Shown: piece after piece, positions 14,052-21,965 of the stretch
How the letters are laid out: each line of letters opens with the position of its first letter
Numbering within the stretch: position 1 is the first letter of the stretch
IMG/VR virus record: IMGVR_UViG_3300044710_000131
Span: 1 to 33,910 of that record
Strand: one strand, 5' to 3'
DNA: 33,910 bases
Source of the DNA: a virus
Translations under genes and position numbers: made by a program
Notes under the pieces: generated by a model
Databases searched by the model: none
What the model was told of the DNA's origin: nothing
Seen by the model: only the letters and a program-made list of their open reading frames with translations

Positions 14052-14081
14052 GGGATCACCAAGTGCTGCTCCGGTGATCCC
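14052..14081 (+). promoter_or_regulatory. 9-bp hairpin in the leader of the 14096 gene
   Basis: GGGATCACC (14052-14060) pairs perfectly with GGTGATCCC (14073-14081). It is unusually GC-rich for this genome and ends 14 bases before the ATG, just upstream of the GAGG ribosome site. Likely a transcript-processing or 5'-protecting structure, or a second terminator. Confidence 0.5.
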
Positions 14082-14095
14082 TATTATGAGGCAAT

Positions 14096-14581
14096 ATGAA
14101 AAAGGAAAAAAGAAAATCAGCGGGCCAAATATCGGCTGAATTATTACAAAAAAAGCATGAAAAAATACCTATTATTGAACAATCTGAGGCTATGCTTGAT
14201 GAATATTGGAAAAATCTTGTACAGGCAGTTGATAGGGGCTATAAAAAATATCAAGGGAATTTCTATATTCATGTAGAAACAAAAAAAGAACCACTGTTTT
14301 ATCATACTTTTAGAAATTATTTTATTGATAGAAAATCATGTCCCACTCCAAACTATGATCAATCTGTATTTAGATATAATAGACAATTAGGTCAAATAGA
14401 ATATTTATGGACCATTCCAAGTAGAGATACATGCTTCCATTTAAAAGAAAATGCTTTAATTGTTGCACCACAAGAAAGACAATTATTAGATTTTATTTTA
14501 AAATTTGACGATGGGACATTATTTAAATTATGTAAAAAGTTCAATGGTGAACAATTAGATAGTCCCTTATTGGAGAATTAA
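14096..14581 (+). CDS. Conserved head-region hypothetical protein (161 aa)
   Basis: A soluble protein with a helical N-terminal section (residues 10-55) and a mixed domain containing NFYIHVETKKEPL, FRNYF, SCPTPNYDQSVFRYN and EYLWTIPSRDTC. This combination recurs, as far as I recall, in N4-gp56/P22-portal podoviruses between portal and capsid genes. The role is not established. Its stop shares a base with the next gene's start. Confidence 0.65.
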   Translation: MKKEKRKSAGQISAELLQKKHEKIPIIEQSEAMLDEYWKNLVQAVDRGYKKYQGNFYIHVETKKEPLFYHTFRNYFIDRKSCPTPNYDQSVFRYNRQLGQIEYLWTIPSRDTCFHLKENALIVAPQERQLLDFILKFDDGTLFKLCKKFNGEQLDSPLLEN

Positions 14582-14859
14582 TGGAATGGATTAAGATACA
14601 AGACCGTAAACCCAAATGTAAAGAAAGAGTATTGTTTCTTAGGGCATATCTTTTAGATGGCATGAAAAATGAAGATGGAAGTCAAAAATATCATAATTGG
14701 CTTTCTATTGGTTATTATTATTGTGATGATAATAAATATAAAATGGAAAATGATATAAGGCCTGAGGATGATGTTATAGCATGGATAGAACTTGATGAAT
14801 TAGTTAAAAATATTGAATTAGCAAGAATTCTTAATATGGATAACAATAAAAGAATATGA
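14581..14859 (+). CDS. DUF551-like protein (92 aa)
   Basis: MEWIKIQDRKPKCKERVLFL matches the N-terminal anchor of DUF551, and VIAWIELDEL is a degenerate C-terminal anchor. A 17-residue extension follows the C-terminal anchor. It sits directly beside a clear DUF551 copy with which it overlaps by four bases, suggesting tandem duplication and divergence. Function unknown. Confidence 0.65.
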   Translation: MEWIKIQDRKPKCKERVLFLRAYLLDGMKNEDGSQKYHNWLSIGYYYCDDNKYKMENDIRPEDDVIAWIELDELVKNIELARILNMDNNKRI

Positions 14860-15095
14860 ATTGGATTAATGTTAAAGACAAATTGCCAGAATTAGGACAA
14901 AAAGTATTAGCATATCGTAATTATGGAGTTTCTTTTGGTGGTTATCCAAGTGGTATTTATATAGCTATATTTGCTCATATAAATCACTATATTTTTATAA
15001 TTGCAGATAATGAAACTAACCATAATAATTATAGACCTATGATTGAATTTTCTCATTGGATGTCATTGCCAGAGAAACCACAGGAGAACAAATGA
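14856..15095 (+). CDS. DUF551 family protein (79 aa)
   Basis: MNWINVKDKLPELGQKVLAY and FSHWMSLPEKP are textbook DUF551 anchors, and the length is typical. It overlaps the previous gene (ATGA) and the scaffold gene (ATGA), so all three are translated together. The location inside the head operon, away from the early-operon copies, is unusual. Confidence 0.85.
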   Translation: MNWINVKDKLPELGQKVLAYRNYGVSFGGYPSGIYIAIFAHINHYIFIIADNETNHNNYRPMIEFSHWMSLPEKPQENK

Positions 15096-15850
15096 CAGAT
15101 GAAAAGAAATTTGAACTACATCCAGAATTAGCAAAATCTATACCCCAACCGGATTCGAACCCTGAAGAAGCGGTACAGGTGCAGGAATCTGTCGTCGAAG
15201 AACCAGTTCGTGACGAATTGTCACAACCTGAACCACAACCTATTAAAAAATCACCACAAGAAAGCTTTAATGAACTCAAAAAAGCAAAAGAAAGAGCTGA
15301 AAGAGAAAGAGATGAGCTTTTAAGACAAATACAACAAAAGCCTGCTAACATTGAAGAGGACTTAGAGATTCGCATTAATCCTGAAGATCTTGTTGAAGGA
15401 AAACATCTTAATAAGTATGAGAAAAAGCTTAAAAAACTTGAACAACAACTTCAACAATATCAACAACAAACTGTATCAATGTCCGTAGAAACAAGACTAA
15501 AAACAATGTATCCAGATTTTGATAAGGTTGTATCGGCAGATAATATTTCAGCATTAAATGAAAATTATCCTGAACTTGCTGCTACATTGAGATCATCAAA
15601 TGATCTATATAATACAGGCGTTTCTGCTTATACACTCATAAAAAAACTTGGAATTTCTCAATCATCAGATTATTCAAATGAAAAAGAGAGAATTCAGCAA
15701 AATTTAGCCAAGCCAAGATCTGTTAAAAGTATATCTCCGCACCAATCAGATAGTCCATTAACACAGGTTAATGCATTTTCTGAAGGACTTACTGATGAAT
15801 TGAAAAAACAGTTACATAAAGAAATGATTCAGGCTATGAAAGCCAAATAA
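15092..15850 (+). CDS. Scaffold-like protein
   Basis: I place the start at 15092, with AGGAG upstream and an ATGA overlap. The 252-residue product is highly charged and helical, with an acidic, Pro/Gln-rich N-terminus, a coiled coil near residues 60-130 (KAKERAERERDELLRQI, KKLEQQLQQYQQQ) and a basic C-terminal helix (DELKKQLHKEMIQAMKAK). Directly upstream of the capsid gene, this is the layout of phage scaffolding proteins, whose C-terminal helix binds coat protein during prohead assembly. The inference is from composition and position. Confidence 0.75.
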   Translation: MTDEKKFELHPELAKSIPQPDSNPEEAVQVQESVVEEPVRDELSQPEPQPIKKSPQESFNELKKAKERAERERDELLRQIQQKPANIEEDLEIRINPEDLVEGKHLNKYEKKLKKLEQQLQQYQQQTVSMSVETRLKTMYPDFDKVVSADNISALNENYPELAATLRSSNDLYNTGVSAYTLIKKLGISQSSDYSNEKERIQQNLAKPRSVKSISPHQSDSPLTQVNAFSEGLTDELKKQLHKEMIQAMKAK

Positions 15851-15872
15851 AAATCACTACATTCTTCTATTG

Positions 15873-15902
15873 AAATAGCAGCTTTACATTGGGCTGCTAT
15901 TT
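15873..15902 (+). terminator. Terminator-like hairpin before the capsid gene
   Basis: AAATAGCAGC (15873-15882) pairs perfectly with GCTGCTATTT (15893-15902), followed by T-rich sequence. The capsid gene is usually expressed at much higher level than scaffold, and a partial terminator or processing site here would fit. Confidence 0.55.
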
Positions 15903-15925
15903 TAGTTATTATATTCTTAGCCCAA

Positions 15926-15946
15926 TTGAGAAATGGCTATTCTCAA
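15926..15946 (+). promoter_or_regulatory. Second hairpin in the capsid leader
   Basis: TTGAGAA (15926-15932) pairs with TTCTCAA (15940-15946). The following 100 bases up to the capsid start hold two CTGGTCAA repeats (near 15962 and 15993) but no clear promoter. Confidence 0.35.
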
Positions 15947-16047
15947 ACGACCTAATTGAGCCTGGTCAACTCATCTAGACCCAAAATGCTAAGATCTGGT
16001 CAATCTTAAAGTGAAGATAAAAAAGGCTTTAACTTTAAGGAAATACT

Positions 16048-16329
16048 ATGGCAATAACAACCACTAGTACTTTACCTGCACCAGTGCAACAAAGCTTTTC
16101 GTATAAACTGCTTTCTGTTCCGGTGCCGAACATGATCCACAAAATACCGGCAATGAAGAAAAATATGCCGAGAAATGGTGGTACAACTTTACGTATGAGA
16201 AGATATAATCCTCTCAATACAGCTATGGTTCCATTGGGGAACAGCGGTGTTACTCCGCCGGCTCAAAATTTGACCGCGGTTGACATCGACGCCAAGATTT
16301 CATTTTACGGTATAAGTGCCGTAGCAGTT
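16048..16329 (+). CDS. Major capsid protein, N4-gp56 family, exon 1
   Basis: This encodes the N-terminal ~94 residues of the coat protein. The start has AGGA upstream. The pattern NGGTTLRMRRYNPL, GVTPPAQNL and IDAKISFYG is the opening of the N4-gp56 family. The frame reaches a TAA at 16330-16332, and the rest of the coat protein resumes in the same family register about 800 bases later, so the gene is split by an intron and not truncated. The last exon codon is uncertain; coding-like sequence ISAVAV continues up to the TAA. The spliced protein would be about 315 residues. Confidence 0.85.
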
Positions 16330-16483
16330 TAATTGGGAAAAGACTTATGTCCAATTAAACGAGCAGGTTAACAAATTAGATCTTTGAAATTCTTGATTTT
16401 TGTAGATAAATAGCCTGCTTTAAACCCGCGGTGATTGACTTGGAAGCGCTAACGTAAAGTCGAGCGTGACAAGGCGCAAGTGT

Positions 16484-16963
16484 TTAAGGCTTATTGCTAT
16501 AATTACGTACGTGAAGCGATCTCATTTCATCAAAATATTGCTTTCTAAGGCGTAAAGTTTCAGAATCTAAAGGCTGAATGCCTTGTTTACCTTTTTGCAT
16601 TCCAGTTTTTTGAAAAGTTTTACGCATTTCAATCATGATTTCACATTGGCGTTTTTTGATGATTAAATATGGTAATAATAAATAACATAATTGAGTTAAT
16701 AAATCGCCACTAACTATCCATCTATAAACATCTCTTCTTGAATTTTTAGGGGTTTGTTTAAATGTATATTTAGATTTTCTTCCGCCTATATTATTTATTA
16801 ACCAATCAATTAATTTTTCATCAGTGTTGGTTACTTCCATATTAGTTTGATAATGCAAAGAACCAGTTTTTGGATTGGAACTAAAATTTCCAATATAAAT
16901 ACTACCTTCACCATCGATAATTCCAGCTAAATAAGCTATTTGAGATATAGTATACTCTTTCAT
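16484..16963 (-). CDS. LAGLIDADG homing endonuclease (intron-encoded, antisense)
   Basis: A 159-residue protein with the motif YLAGIIDGEGSI at residues 11-22, which is the LAGLIDADG helix with its catalytic Asp/Glu region. Later blocks IGGRKSKYTFKQT, DVYRWIVSGD and IIKKRQCEIMIEM fit the single-motif family, whose members dimerise and cut intron-less alleles so that the intron is copied in. It is encoded opposite to the capsid gene, which is unusual but lets it be expressed from its own promoter (16994-17022) without disturbing splicing. AAGGAT lies before the ATG. Confidence 0.9.
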   Translation of the reverse strand: MKEYTISQIAYLAGIIDGEGSIYIGNFSSNPKTGSLHYQTNMEVTNTDEKLIDWLINNIGGRKSKYTFKQTPKNSRRDVYRWIVSGDLLTQLCYLLLPYLIIKKRQCEIMIEMRKTFQKTGMQKGKQGIQPLDSETLRLRKQYFDEMRSLHVRNYSNKP

Positions 16964-16993
16964 TTTATCCTTATATTTAAAGTGTATGTATAC

Positions 16994-17022
16994 ATTATAT
17001 CTTAGATAAAATTAAATGTACA
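16994..17022 (-). promoter_or_regulatory. Promoter of the intron endonuclease
   Basis: On the minus strand TGTACA (17022-17017), a 17-base spacer and perfect TATAAT (16999-16994), about 30 bases upstream of the ATG. It abuts the 5' edge of the intron's P7 strand. Confidence 0.5.
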
Positions 17023-17137
17023 GCGTGAGAGACTAAGTCCATGGGGATTTCATCTGAAATCAAGCGATAGTCCGAGCTTAATCGAGAGATTAAGAGGAAG
17101 GAATAACAAGACTTCCCGCCAGAAATGGTCATATAAG

Positions 17138-17805
17138 TAACAGGTATCTGTACACTCCAAAATCAAGACCCTGTTTTGAACGAATGCGCCGCTCGTCTTG
17201 GTGTGTCACTCCGTCAAACAGAAGACCAATTAACAAGAGATATGTTAGCTGGAACTGCTGGATTCATTAACTGCACAGGCGGTCCAAATGGTGACGTTCC
17301 AACAAATATTGCGCTTTCTGATGTTCAAACAGTTGTAAGAACATTATTAAATAATAATGCCTATACAATAATGGATAACATCGAAGGTGAAGATAAATTT
17401 GGTACAGCTCCAGTTCGTGATGCATATTTTGCATTATGCTCAACTCAGCTAACAGGTTCATTGGAAAACGTAACAGGATTTATTCAAAAGAATCAATATC
17501 CTGCTCCTATGAATGCTCTTAGATCTGAATGGGGCGCTATTGGAAACTTAAGATTTTTAGTTTCATCTATTGGTTCATTTAGTCCAAATGCTTCTTCTAT
17601 GGGTGCTAACGTTTACAACATTTTCTGTGTTGGAATGGAAGCCTATGCCTGTGTTGAACAAGATGGATATAGTGCAACCTTTATATATAGACCTCCAATT
17701 TATGATGGTCCATTAGCTCTCAATGCGTCTGTTGGTTATAAATTTGCGGAAGTACCTAGAATCACCAATGATCTCTGGGTTATTAACCTACGCGCAACAT
17801 TATAA
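17138..17805 (+). CDS. Major capsid protein, N4-gp56 family, exon 2
   Basis: This holds the C-terminal ~221 residues of the coat protein: LQNQDPVLNECAARLG, RQTEDQLTRDMLAGTAGFI, NCTGGPNGD, AYTIMDNI, GTAPVRDAYFAL, NQYPAPMNALRSEWG, NIFCVGMEAYACVEQDGYSA and the typical VGYKFAEVPRITNDLWVINLR end. The frame is closed by a TAA at 17134 upstream, so it cannot start as an independent gene at a good ribosome site; only TTG 17176 is available and no Shine-Dalgarno is present. It must be joined to exon 1 by splicing. It is followed immediately by AAGGAGAG and the next virion gene. Confidence 0.9.
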
Positions 17806-17814
17806 GGAGAGAAT

Positions 17815-19017
17815 ATGTCATACGGTACAATAATCGGACAAGGTGTTTTTACAGCTTCTTCAATTGGATTGGCTAACCCTAATCCAGGTGTAGGATCAGT
17901 TGGACAAGCAAACCCTGCCTATATAGCTATTCCTTCAAACGTTGATTGGATGGCCGTTCGTAATTACACAAGATTTGGTACGGCTGGAATTAATACTGCA
18001 TATTTTAATGGTGTTGCTAATGCTTTTGTTGGTGTAGAATTCTACTGGCAAAGAGGAATGGCAATAGGAACTGGTATTGTAAAATACTACGGCAATGGTG
18101 GCCAAGTTTTAAATGGTGATACATTGGTTTCCGGTGGATTTACACTTTATGATCCATCTGGACAAACACCAAATGCTTTACCATTGTTATCTGCTGCAAT
18201 TGCTACAACAGCTTCTACTAACGTTACAAGACCTGTAGTAAGTACTGCTAATACATCAGGCTTGGCTGTTGGTTCTATTGTTAGATTAAGTAATACAGCT
18301 CAAACAGATATTAATGGTATTGATTTTGTAGTTGGTGCTATTAACCCAGGCGTTAGCTTTACATTGTTAACAGCTAGCAACCCATTGGCTACAGCTCCAG
18401 GTGCAATAGGCGGTGCCGGATTCTATAGAATTGTTAATTACAATCCTCTATTCTATCCTCGTAAACTTAATATTGTTAATATTACACAAGCTGTTAATGC
18501 TCAAGTTTCTACTTCTATAGCTCATGGATTAACTGTGGGTCAAGAAGTTAGATTCTCAATTCCTTCAGTTTCAGGAATGATTCAATTGAATTATAGTGCA
18601 TCAAGCAATACAAATGGTGCTACTATAGTTTCAGTTATAGATGATTATAATTTCACAATTAATGTGGATACTACTGGTTATACAGCCTTTACATATCCAA
18701 CAATTGCACAACAACCTTCATCCTTCCCTATTGTTATTCCTATCGGTGAAGATACAGCTGCTTCAATTTCTTCTGTAGCTGCTCAAACCCCTTCTATTGG
18801 CGGTGTTCAGATCTTTAATACCAATACTGGTCTTTTAGCTGATTCTACTGTTAATACAGGATATCTAGGAATGATTCTAGGTAATGGTGGTAATGGAACA
18901 GTTCTTGGTACACCAATATTAGGACCTTCTGGTGCTATATCTTGGTCTGCTGGCAACGTTCCAACAGGTGATGTAGTTTACTGGTTAGCTGGTAAATCAG
19001 AATTTGGTGGACTTTAA
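17815..19017 (+). CDS. Virion protein with two E1-FCCH-like beta modules (400 aa)
   Basis: A Gly/Ala/Thr/Asn-rich structural protein. Residues 1-110 form a domain with FVGVEFYWQRGMAIGTGIV. Residues 135-190 and 220-295 are two related beta modules with the pattern HGLTVGQEVRF, then LN, then IVSVIDDYNFTINVD, similar to the FCCH module seen in phage structural proteins. The C-terminus has GSxGYLGMILG- and WLAGKSEF-type segments. It follows the capsid gene directly with a strong ribosome site, so a capsid decoration or head-surface role is likely, though a tail component is possible. A TAATTGATTAATTAGAGAGGAG spacer follows. Confidence 0.65.
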   Translation: MSYGTIIGQGVFTASSIGLANPNPGVGSVGQANPAYIAIPSNVDWMAVRNYTRFGTAGINTAYFNGVANAFVGVEFYWQRGMAIGTGIVKYYGNGGQVLNGDTLVSGGFTLYDPSGQTPNALPLLSAAIATTASTNVTRPVVSTANTSGLAVGSIVRLSNTAQTDINGIDFVVGAINPGVSFTLLTASNPLATAPGAIGGAGFYRIVNYNPLFYPRKLNIVNITQAVNAQVSTSIAHGLTVGQEVRFSIPSVSGMIQLNYSASSNTNGATIVSVIDDYNFTINVDTTGYTAFTYPTIAQQPSSFPIVIPIGEDTAASISSVAAQTPSIGGVQIFNTNTGLLADSTVNTGYLGMILGNGGNGTVLGTPILGPSGAISWSAGNVPTGDVVYWLAGKSEFGGL

Positions 19018-19067
19018 TTGATTAATTAGAGAGGAGATTAAATCTCCTCTCTCTTATTGGAGAAAAT

Positions 19068-19535
19068 ATGACAGAAAGACCAATGGATTTAACTCCTAAA
19101 AAACCTATTTCTAAAAAAACAAAAGAAGAACAAGAAAAAGCACATAAATATCAAAGAGATAAGGACCGCGAAATGGTAAAAGGTAGATTTCTATTTCATG
19201 AGGTCCCAGGCGGAGTATTAAGTTTTCCATTCAAAAAGTGGAAAGAAGATGAAGTTGAAGTTTATCATTTAACAGACGGTCAAATATATACATTACCACT
19301 TGCTGTAGCTAAACATTTAAACCAAAATTGTGCATATCCAGAATATGGATATATACAGGGTGAACCTGGCACCGTTGGCGGTTTTTCACATGTTGGCCAT
19401 ACAATGAAGGTTACTAAGTGGATTCGAAGAACAAGTTTTCAAAGTCTTGAATTCTTGGATATCCCTGATTTAGATAGTACAGGTGGTAAAATTGTAACCG
19501 TAGAGTACGCCAATGGTAATACTAGCGCAAAGTAG
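19068..19535 (+). CDS. Conserved virion-region protein (155 aa)
   Basis: A Lys-rich N-terminus (TPKKPISKKTKEEQEKAHK) precedes a beta-rich domain: KGRFLFHEVPGGVLSF, VYHLTDGQIYTLPLAVAKHLN, CAYPEYGY and RTSFQSLEFLD. This order recurs in related podoviruses after the capsid protein, as far as I recall. It likely belongs to the head-tail interface. It overlaps the next gene by 23 bases. Confidence 0.65.
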   Translation: MTERPMDLTPKKPISKKTKEEQEKAHKYQRDKDREMVKGRFLFHEVPGGVLSFPFKKWKEDEVEVYHLTDGQIYTLPLAVAKHLNQNCAYPEYGYIQGEPGTVGGFSHVGHTMKVTKWIRRTSFQSLEFLDIPDLDSTGGKIVTVEYANGNTSAK

Positions 19536-19902
19536 TAGTGTTTTTTTCCCTCAAATGCGGATAATAATATCTATTACAAATGCCTTTCCTGCAGTTGTTA
19601 CAACTAGTATTGATGGAGTAAATCCTGCAAATCATAATTATATTAATGGATTAATTATTAGAATTGATGTGCCCGTTGGATTTGGAATGCAGCAAATAAA
19701 CCAGCAATTTGGTCCAATTACTGTATTAACACCAACAACATTTTCAATTCCAATTGATACTACATTATATGATGTTTTTGCTGTTCCCGCTTCGGGACCA
19801 ATGTATTTTCCCATTAATTATCAGGCTGCACAAAGTGTCCCAATTGGGGAATTAACATCTATGATTACAGGTGCTACGGTAAATGAATTAAATCCTTCAT
19901 AA
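19513..19902 (+). CDS. Small virion protein with an FCCH-like module (129 aa)
   Basis: The core ISITNAFPAVVTTS, then YINGLIIRIDVPVGFGM and LTPTTFSIPIDTTLYDVF is a shorter version of the beta module repeated in the 17815 protein. The C-terminus has VPIGELTSMITGAT. The start is uncertain: 19513 and 19555 both lack a clear ribosome site, so translation may be coupled to the preceding gene. Structural role by context. Confidence 0.55.
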   Translation: MVILAQSSSVFFPQMRIIISITNAFPAVVTTSIDGVNPANHNYINGLIIRIDVPVGFGMQQINQQFGPITVLTPTTFSIPIDTTLYDVFAVPASGPMYFPINYQAAQSVPIGELTSMITGATVNELNPS

Positions 19903-19958
19903 AAAACTGGATATAGGTTCAGGTTTTTTGTTAGGATTTAGAAAACTGGGAGAAATTT

Positions 19959-21104
19959 ATGGCAGTATCGGGTAGCTTACAGGATATTAGAACTAAGTTC
20001 AGAAGAATTACGCGGTCTCCGTCACAGAATCAAATATCAGACTCTGATGTTGATGATTATATAAATACCTTTATATTGTGGGATTTTCCTGAACATTTAA
20101 GAACTTTTAACTATAGACAACAATTTAATTTCTTTACAAACCCCGGACAAGATGTTTATGATACCGATACTGCTTCATTCGCAGGAGCTACCAATAATAT
20201 TTTATATAACTTCCAGAACAATTATATTTCTGTACATCCACCTGTATATATAGCAGGTTTTAATTCACTTTACACACAATCAAGAGAACAATTTTTTGGA
20301 ATATATCCAATTCTTAATAGTATCGCCTCTATTGGTGTTACAGGTAATGGTACATCAGGGCCATTTACGGGTGTTGTAAATAGCGCCCAAGCAATAATTC
20401 CATCAAATTTTACTCAACAAACTTTTCTATTACAAAATAATGTAACATTTAGTGCAATAGGCACTCCAGGTACAAGTGAACAATTAGGGATGGCTCTTGT
20501 TGATGTTCCTGTTGTTGATCCAACTACTGGATTTAAATTAAACTATGGAAATCTATATGATCCAAATAGTGCAGCATATCAAGCCGCATTGGCAAATCCA
20601 CCAATTGCAATTGATGCAAATAATAATATAAACTACCAAACTGGCCAATTTACTTTAAATTTCCCAATGTTAACAGTTGCAGGAACTCCAATAAATAGCC
20701 AAACAGTTCCACAAATTGCTACATTACCACAAGCAATGATGTTCTATGAAAATCAATTTGTAATTAGACCTGTACCGGATCAGGCTTATAGAATTAATTT
20801 TGAAGTCTTTGTAAAACCAACTGCTTTAATTGCATCTGCTTCAGCTCCAGCCTCTACTTTATTTCCCGATCTTTATGAATATTGGCAATATATTGCCTAT
20901 GGTGCAGCCAAAAAAAGATTTGAAGATCAGATGGATCTTGATTCTGTACAATTAATTATGCCTGAATTTAAAAAACAGGAAGCTATGATGTTAAGAAGAT
21001 CTCTAGTTCAATGGACTAATGAAAGAGTGGCTACCATTTATACTGAGCAAACCAATTTTGGAAATGGTTATAACGCATGGGGTAATGGCAATGGAGCATT
21101 CTAA
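19959..21104 (+). CDS. Putative tail adaptor or head-tail connector (381 aa)
   Basis: The N-terminus LQDIRTKFRRITRSPSQNQISDSDVDDYIN, then ILWDFPEHLR, is a helical adaptor-like start, recalling P22 gp4-type adaptors that bind the portal. The middle is a beta-rich insertion with Asn/Thr/Gly. The end returns to helices: DLYEYWQYIAYGAAKKRFEDQMD and MPEFKKQEAMMLRRSLVQW. Position after head genes and before the hub protein supports a tail-completion role. Ribosome site GGGAGA. Confidence 0.6.
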   Translation: MAVSGSLQDIRTKFRRITRSPSQNQISDSDVDDYINTFILWDFPEHLRTFNYRQQFNFFTNPGQDVYDTDTASFAGATNNILYNFQNNYISVHPPVYIAGFNSLYTQSREQFFGIYPILNSIASIGVTGNGTSGPFTGVVNSAQAIIPSNFTQQTFLLQNNVTFSAIGTPGTSEQLGMALVDVPVVDPTTGFKLNYGNLYDPNSAAYQAALANPPIAIDANNNINYQTGQFTLNFPMLTVAGTPINSQTVPQIATLPQAMMFYENQFVIRPVPDQAYRINFEVFVKPTALIASASAPASTLFPDLYEYWQYIAYGAAKKRFEDQMDLDSVQLIMPEFKKQEAMMLRRSLVQWTNERVATIYTEQTNFGNGYNAWGNGNGAF

Positions 21105-21351
21105 TTGTAAATTGTGTAAAAGTCCTATTACTATCCTGAATGGAATTAGAAAATCTGGTACATCTAAAGAGTTTGCTAATATATGCAAATTTTGTTTCAA
21201 AAAGAAGATGACAGAAATAAAATTGCGTAAAATTAAACAAAAAATACCCTCAATGGCCAATAAGCTTAAAATTAAAATTTCTTGGCTTATGGGTCATTTT
21301 AAATCGATTTATTATAAATTAGATAAAACTATAGAAAAATTGGAGAGATAG
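21085..21351 (+). CDS. Small zinc-ribbon-like basic protein (88 aa)
   Basis: CKLCKSPITI and CKFCFKKK give two CxxC knuckles about 22 residues apart, suggesting a structural zinc site. The rest is Lys-rich helix. It overlaps the previous gene's end by about 20 bases and ends one base before the next start, so it lies inside the tail operon. Start could be 21085 or 21091. A zinc-ribbon protein among tail genes is odd: it could be a late regulator rather than a virion part. Confidence 0.6.
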   Translation: MAMEHSNCKLCKSPITILNGIRKSGTSKEFANICKFCFKKKMTEIKLRKIKQKIPSMANKLKIKISWLMGHFKSIYYKLDKTIEKLER

Positions 21352-21352
21352 C

Positions 21353-21964
21353 ATGCCATATAATTATAATATTCCACAGGCAACTGATCAGTTAAATGTG
21401 TCACAACCTCAAATATTAGCAAATTTTTCTGCATTGGGTGTAATTGGTGGTAATACAAGTGCAAACAGTTCGGCACTTAATGGCACTGCTGGATTAAATT
21501 ATTTATTTTTAGCTTCTGGTGGAGCTAATCCTCCAGTTGGAACTACATTCGGAGCTAGTAATGCAATATTTTCATCGGTATTTGTTGTTGGTGCTGGCCC
21601 AAATCAGAATGAAATTTTTATAAACAAACAAAATCAGGCTACTCCAAATGTTACTATCCCTATGACGGCTTCTATACTTAGCCAAAATTCAGCTCCTGGC
21701 GCAAATTCAACTGGATGGACATATTTACCTTCTGGAATTTTAATGAAATGGACACAAAGCGTAGGAGCGCATGGAATTAATTTTAATGCTGGTGGTGCAT
21801 TTGGTCCCAATTTTACACAGGTTATAATGGCTTGGGTTACTGGTAATACAGTTACCGCCGGTGTTGCATCTACTTTTGCAGTAACATCAATTGGTGGTGC
21901 AGCTACTGTGAATGTTGGTGGGGCGGCTCCGGGAAATTATTATGTATTAGCAATAGGATATTAA
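21353..21964 (+). CDS. Short tail fibre or spike protein with a gp53-like C-terminus (203 aa)
   Basis: The N-terminus YNIPQATDQLNVSQPQILAN is a common anchor of podovirus fibres. The C-terminus (GWTYLPSGILMKWTQSVG, then FGPNFTQVIMAWVTGN, then YYVLAIGY) has the compact receptor-binding fold pattern seen at the end of many phage fibres (gp53-like). GGAGAG precedes the ATG. It may be a host-range determinant, placed directly before the hub gene. Confidence 0.65.
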   Translation: MPYNYNIPQATDQLNVSQPQILANFSALGVIGGNTSANSSALNGTAGLNYLFLASGGANPPVGTTFGASNAIFSSVFVVGAGPNQNEIFINKQNQATPNVTIPMTASILSQNSAPGANSTGWTYLPSGILMKWTQSVGAHGINFNAGGAFGPNFTQVIMAWVTGNTVTAGVASTFAVTSIGGAATVNVGGAAPGNYYVLAIGY

Positions 21965-21965
21965 T

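Larger units (their letters stand above)
16330..17137 (+). ncRNA. Group I intron in the major capsid gene (approximate limits)
   Basis: The 3' part has group I core features: R-like GAGACTA (17028-17034) and S-like GCGATAGTCC (17064-17073), which can form P7. P8 is GATTTCA/TGAAATC between them. P9 is a perfect CTTAATC-GAGA-GATTAAG hairpin (17077-17094), and further stems follow (17095-17130). The 5' part starts with a 10-bp hairpin GTTTAATTGG/CCAATTAAAC. A minus-strand LAGLIDADG gene is embedded. The exact splice sites are unresolved; limits are given to keep the capsid frame open and could be off by about 20 bases on each side. Confidence 0.8.

Noticed and set aside
16306-16323. TACGGT/GCCGTA as the definite P1 and 5' splice site
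   Set aside because: It has the right shape, but no 3' site ending in G restores the capsid frame, so it is recorded only as a candidate.
16330-16332. TAA ending the first capsid frame as a real truncation of the capsid gene
   Set aside because: The rest of the coat protein resumes downstream in full, and the gap has group I core helices plus a homing endonuclease gene, so an intron explains the stop better.
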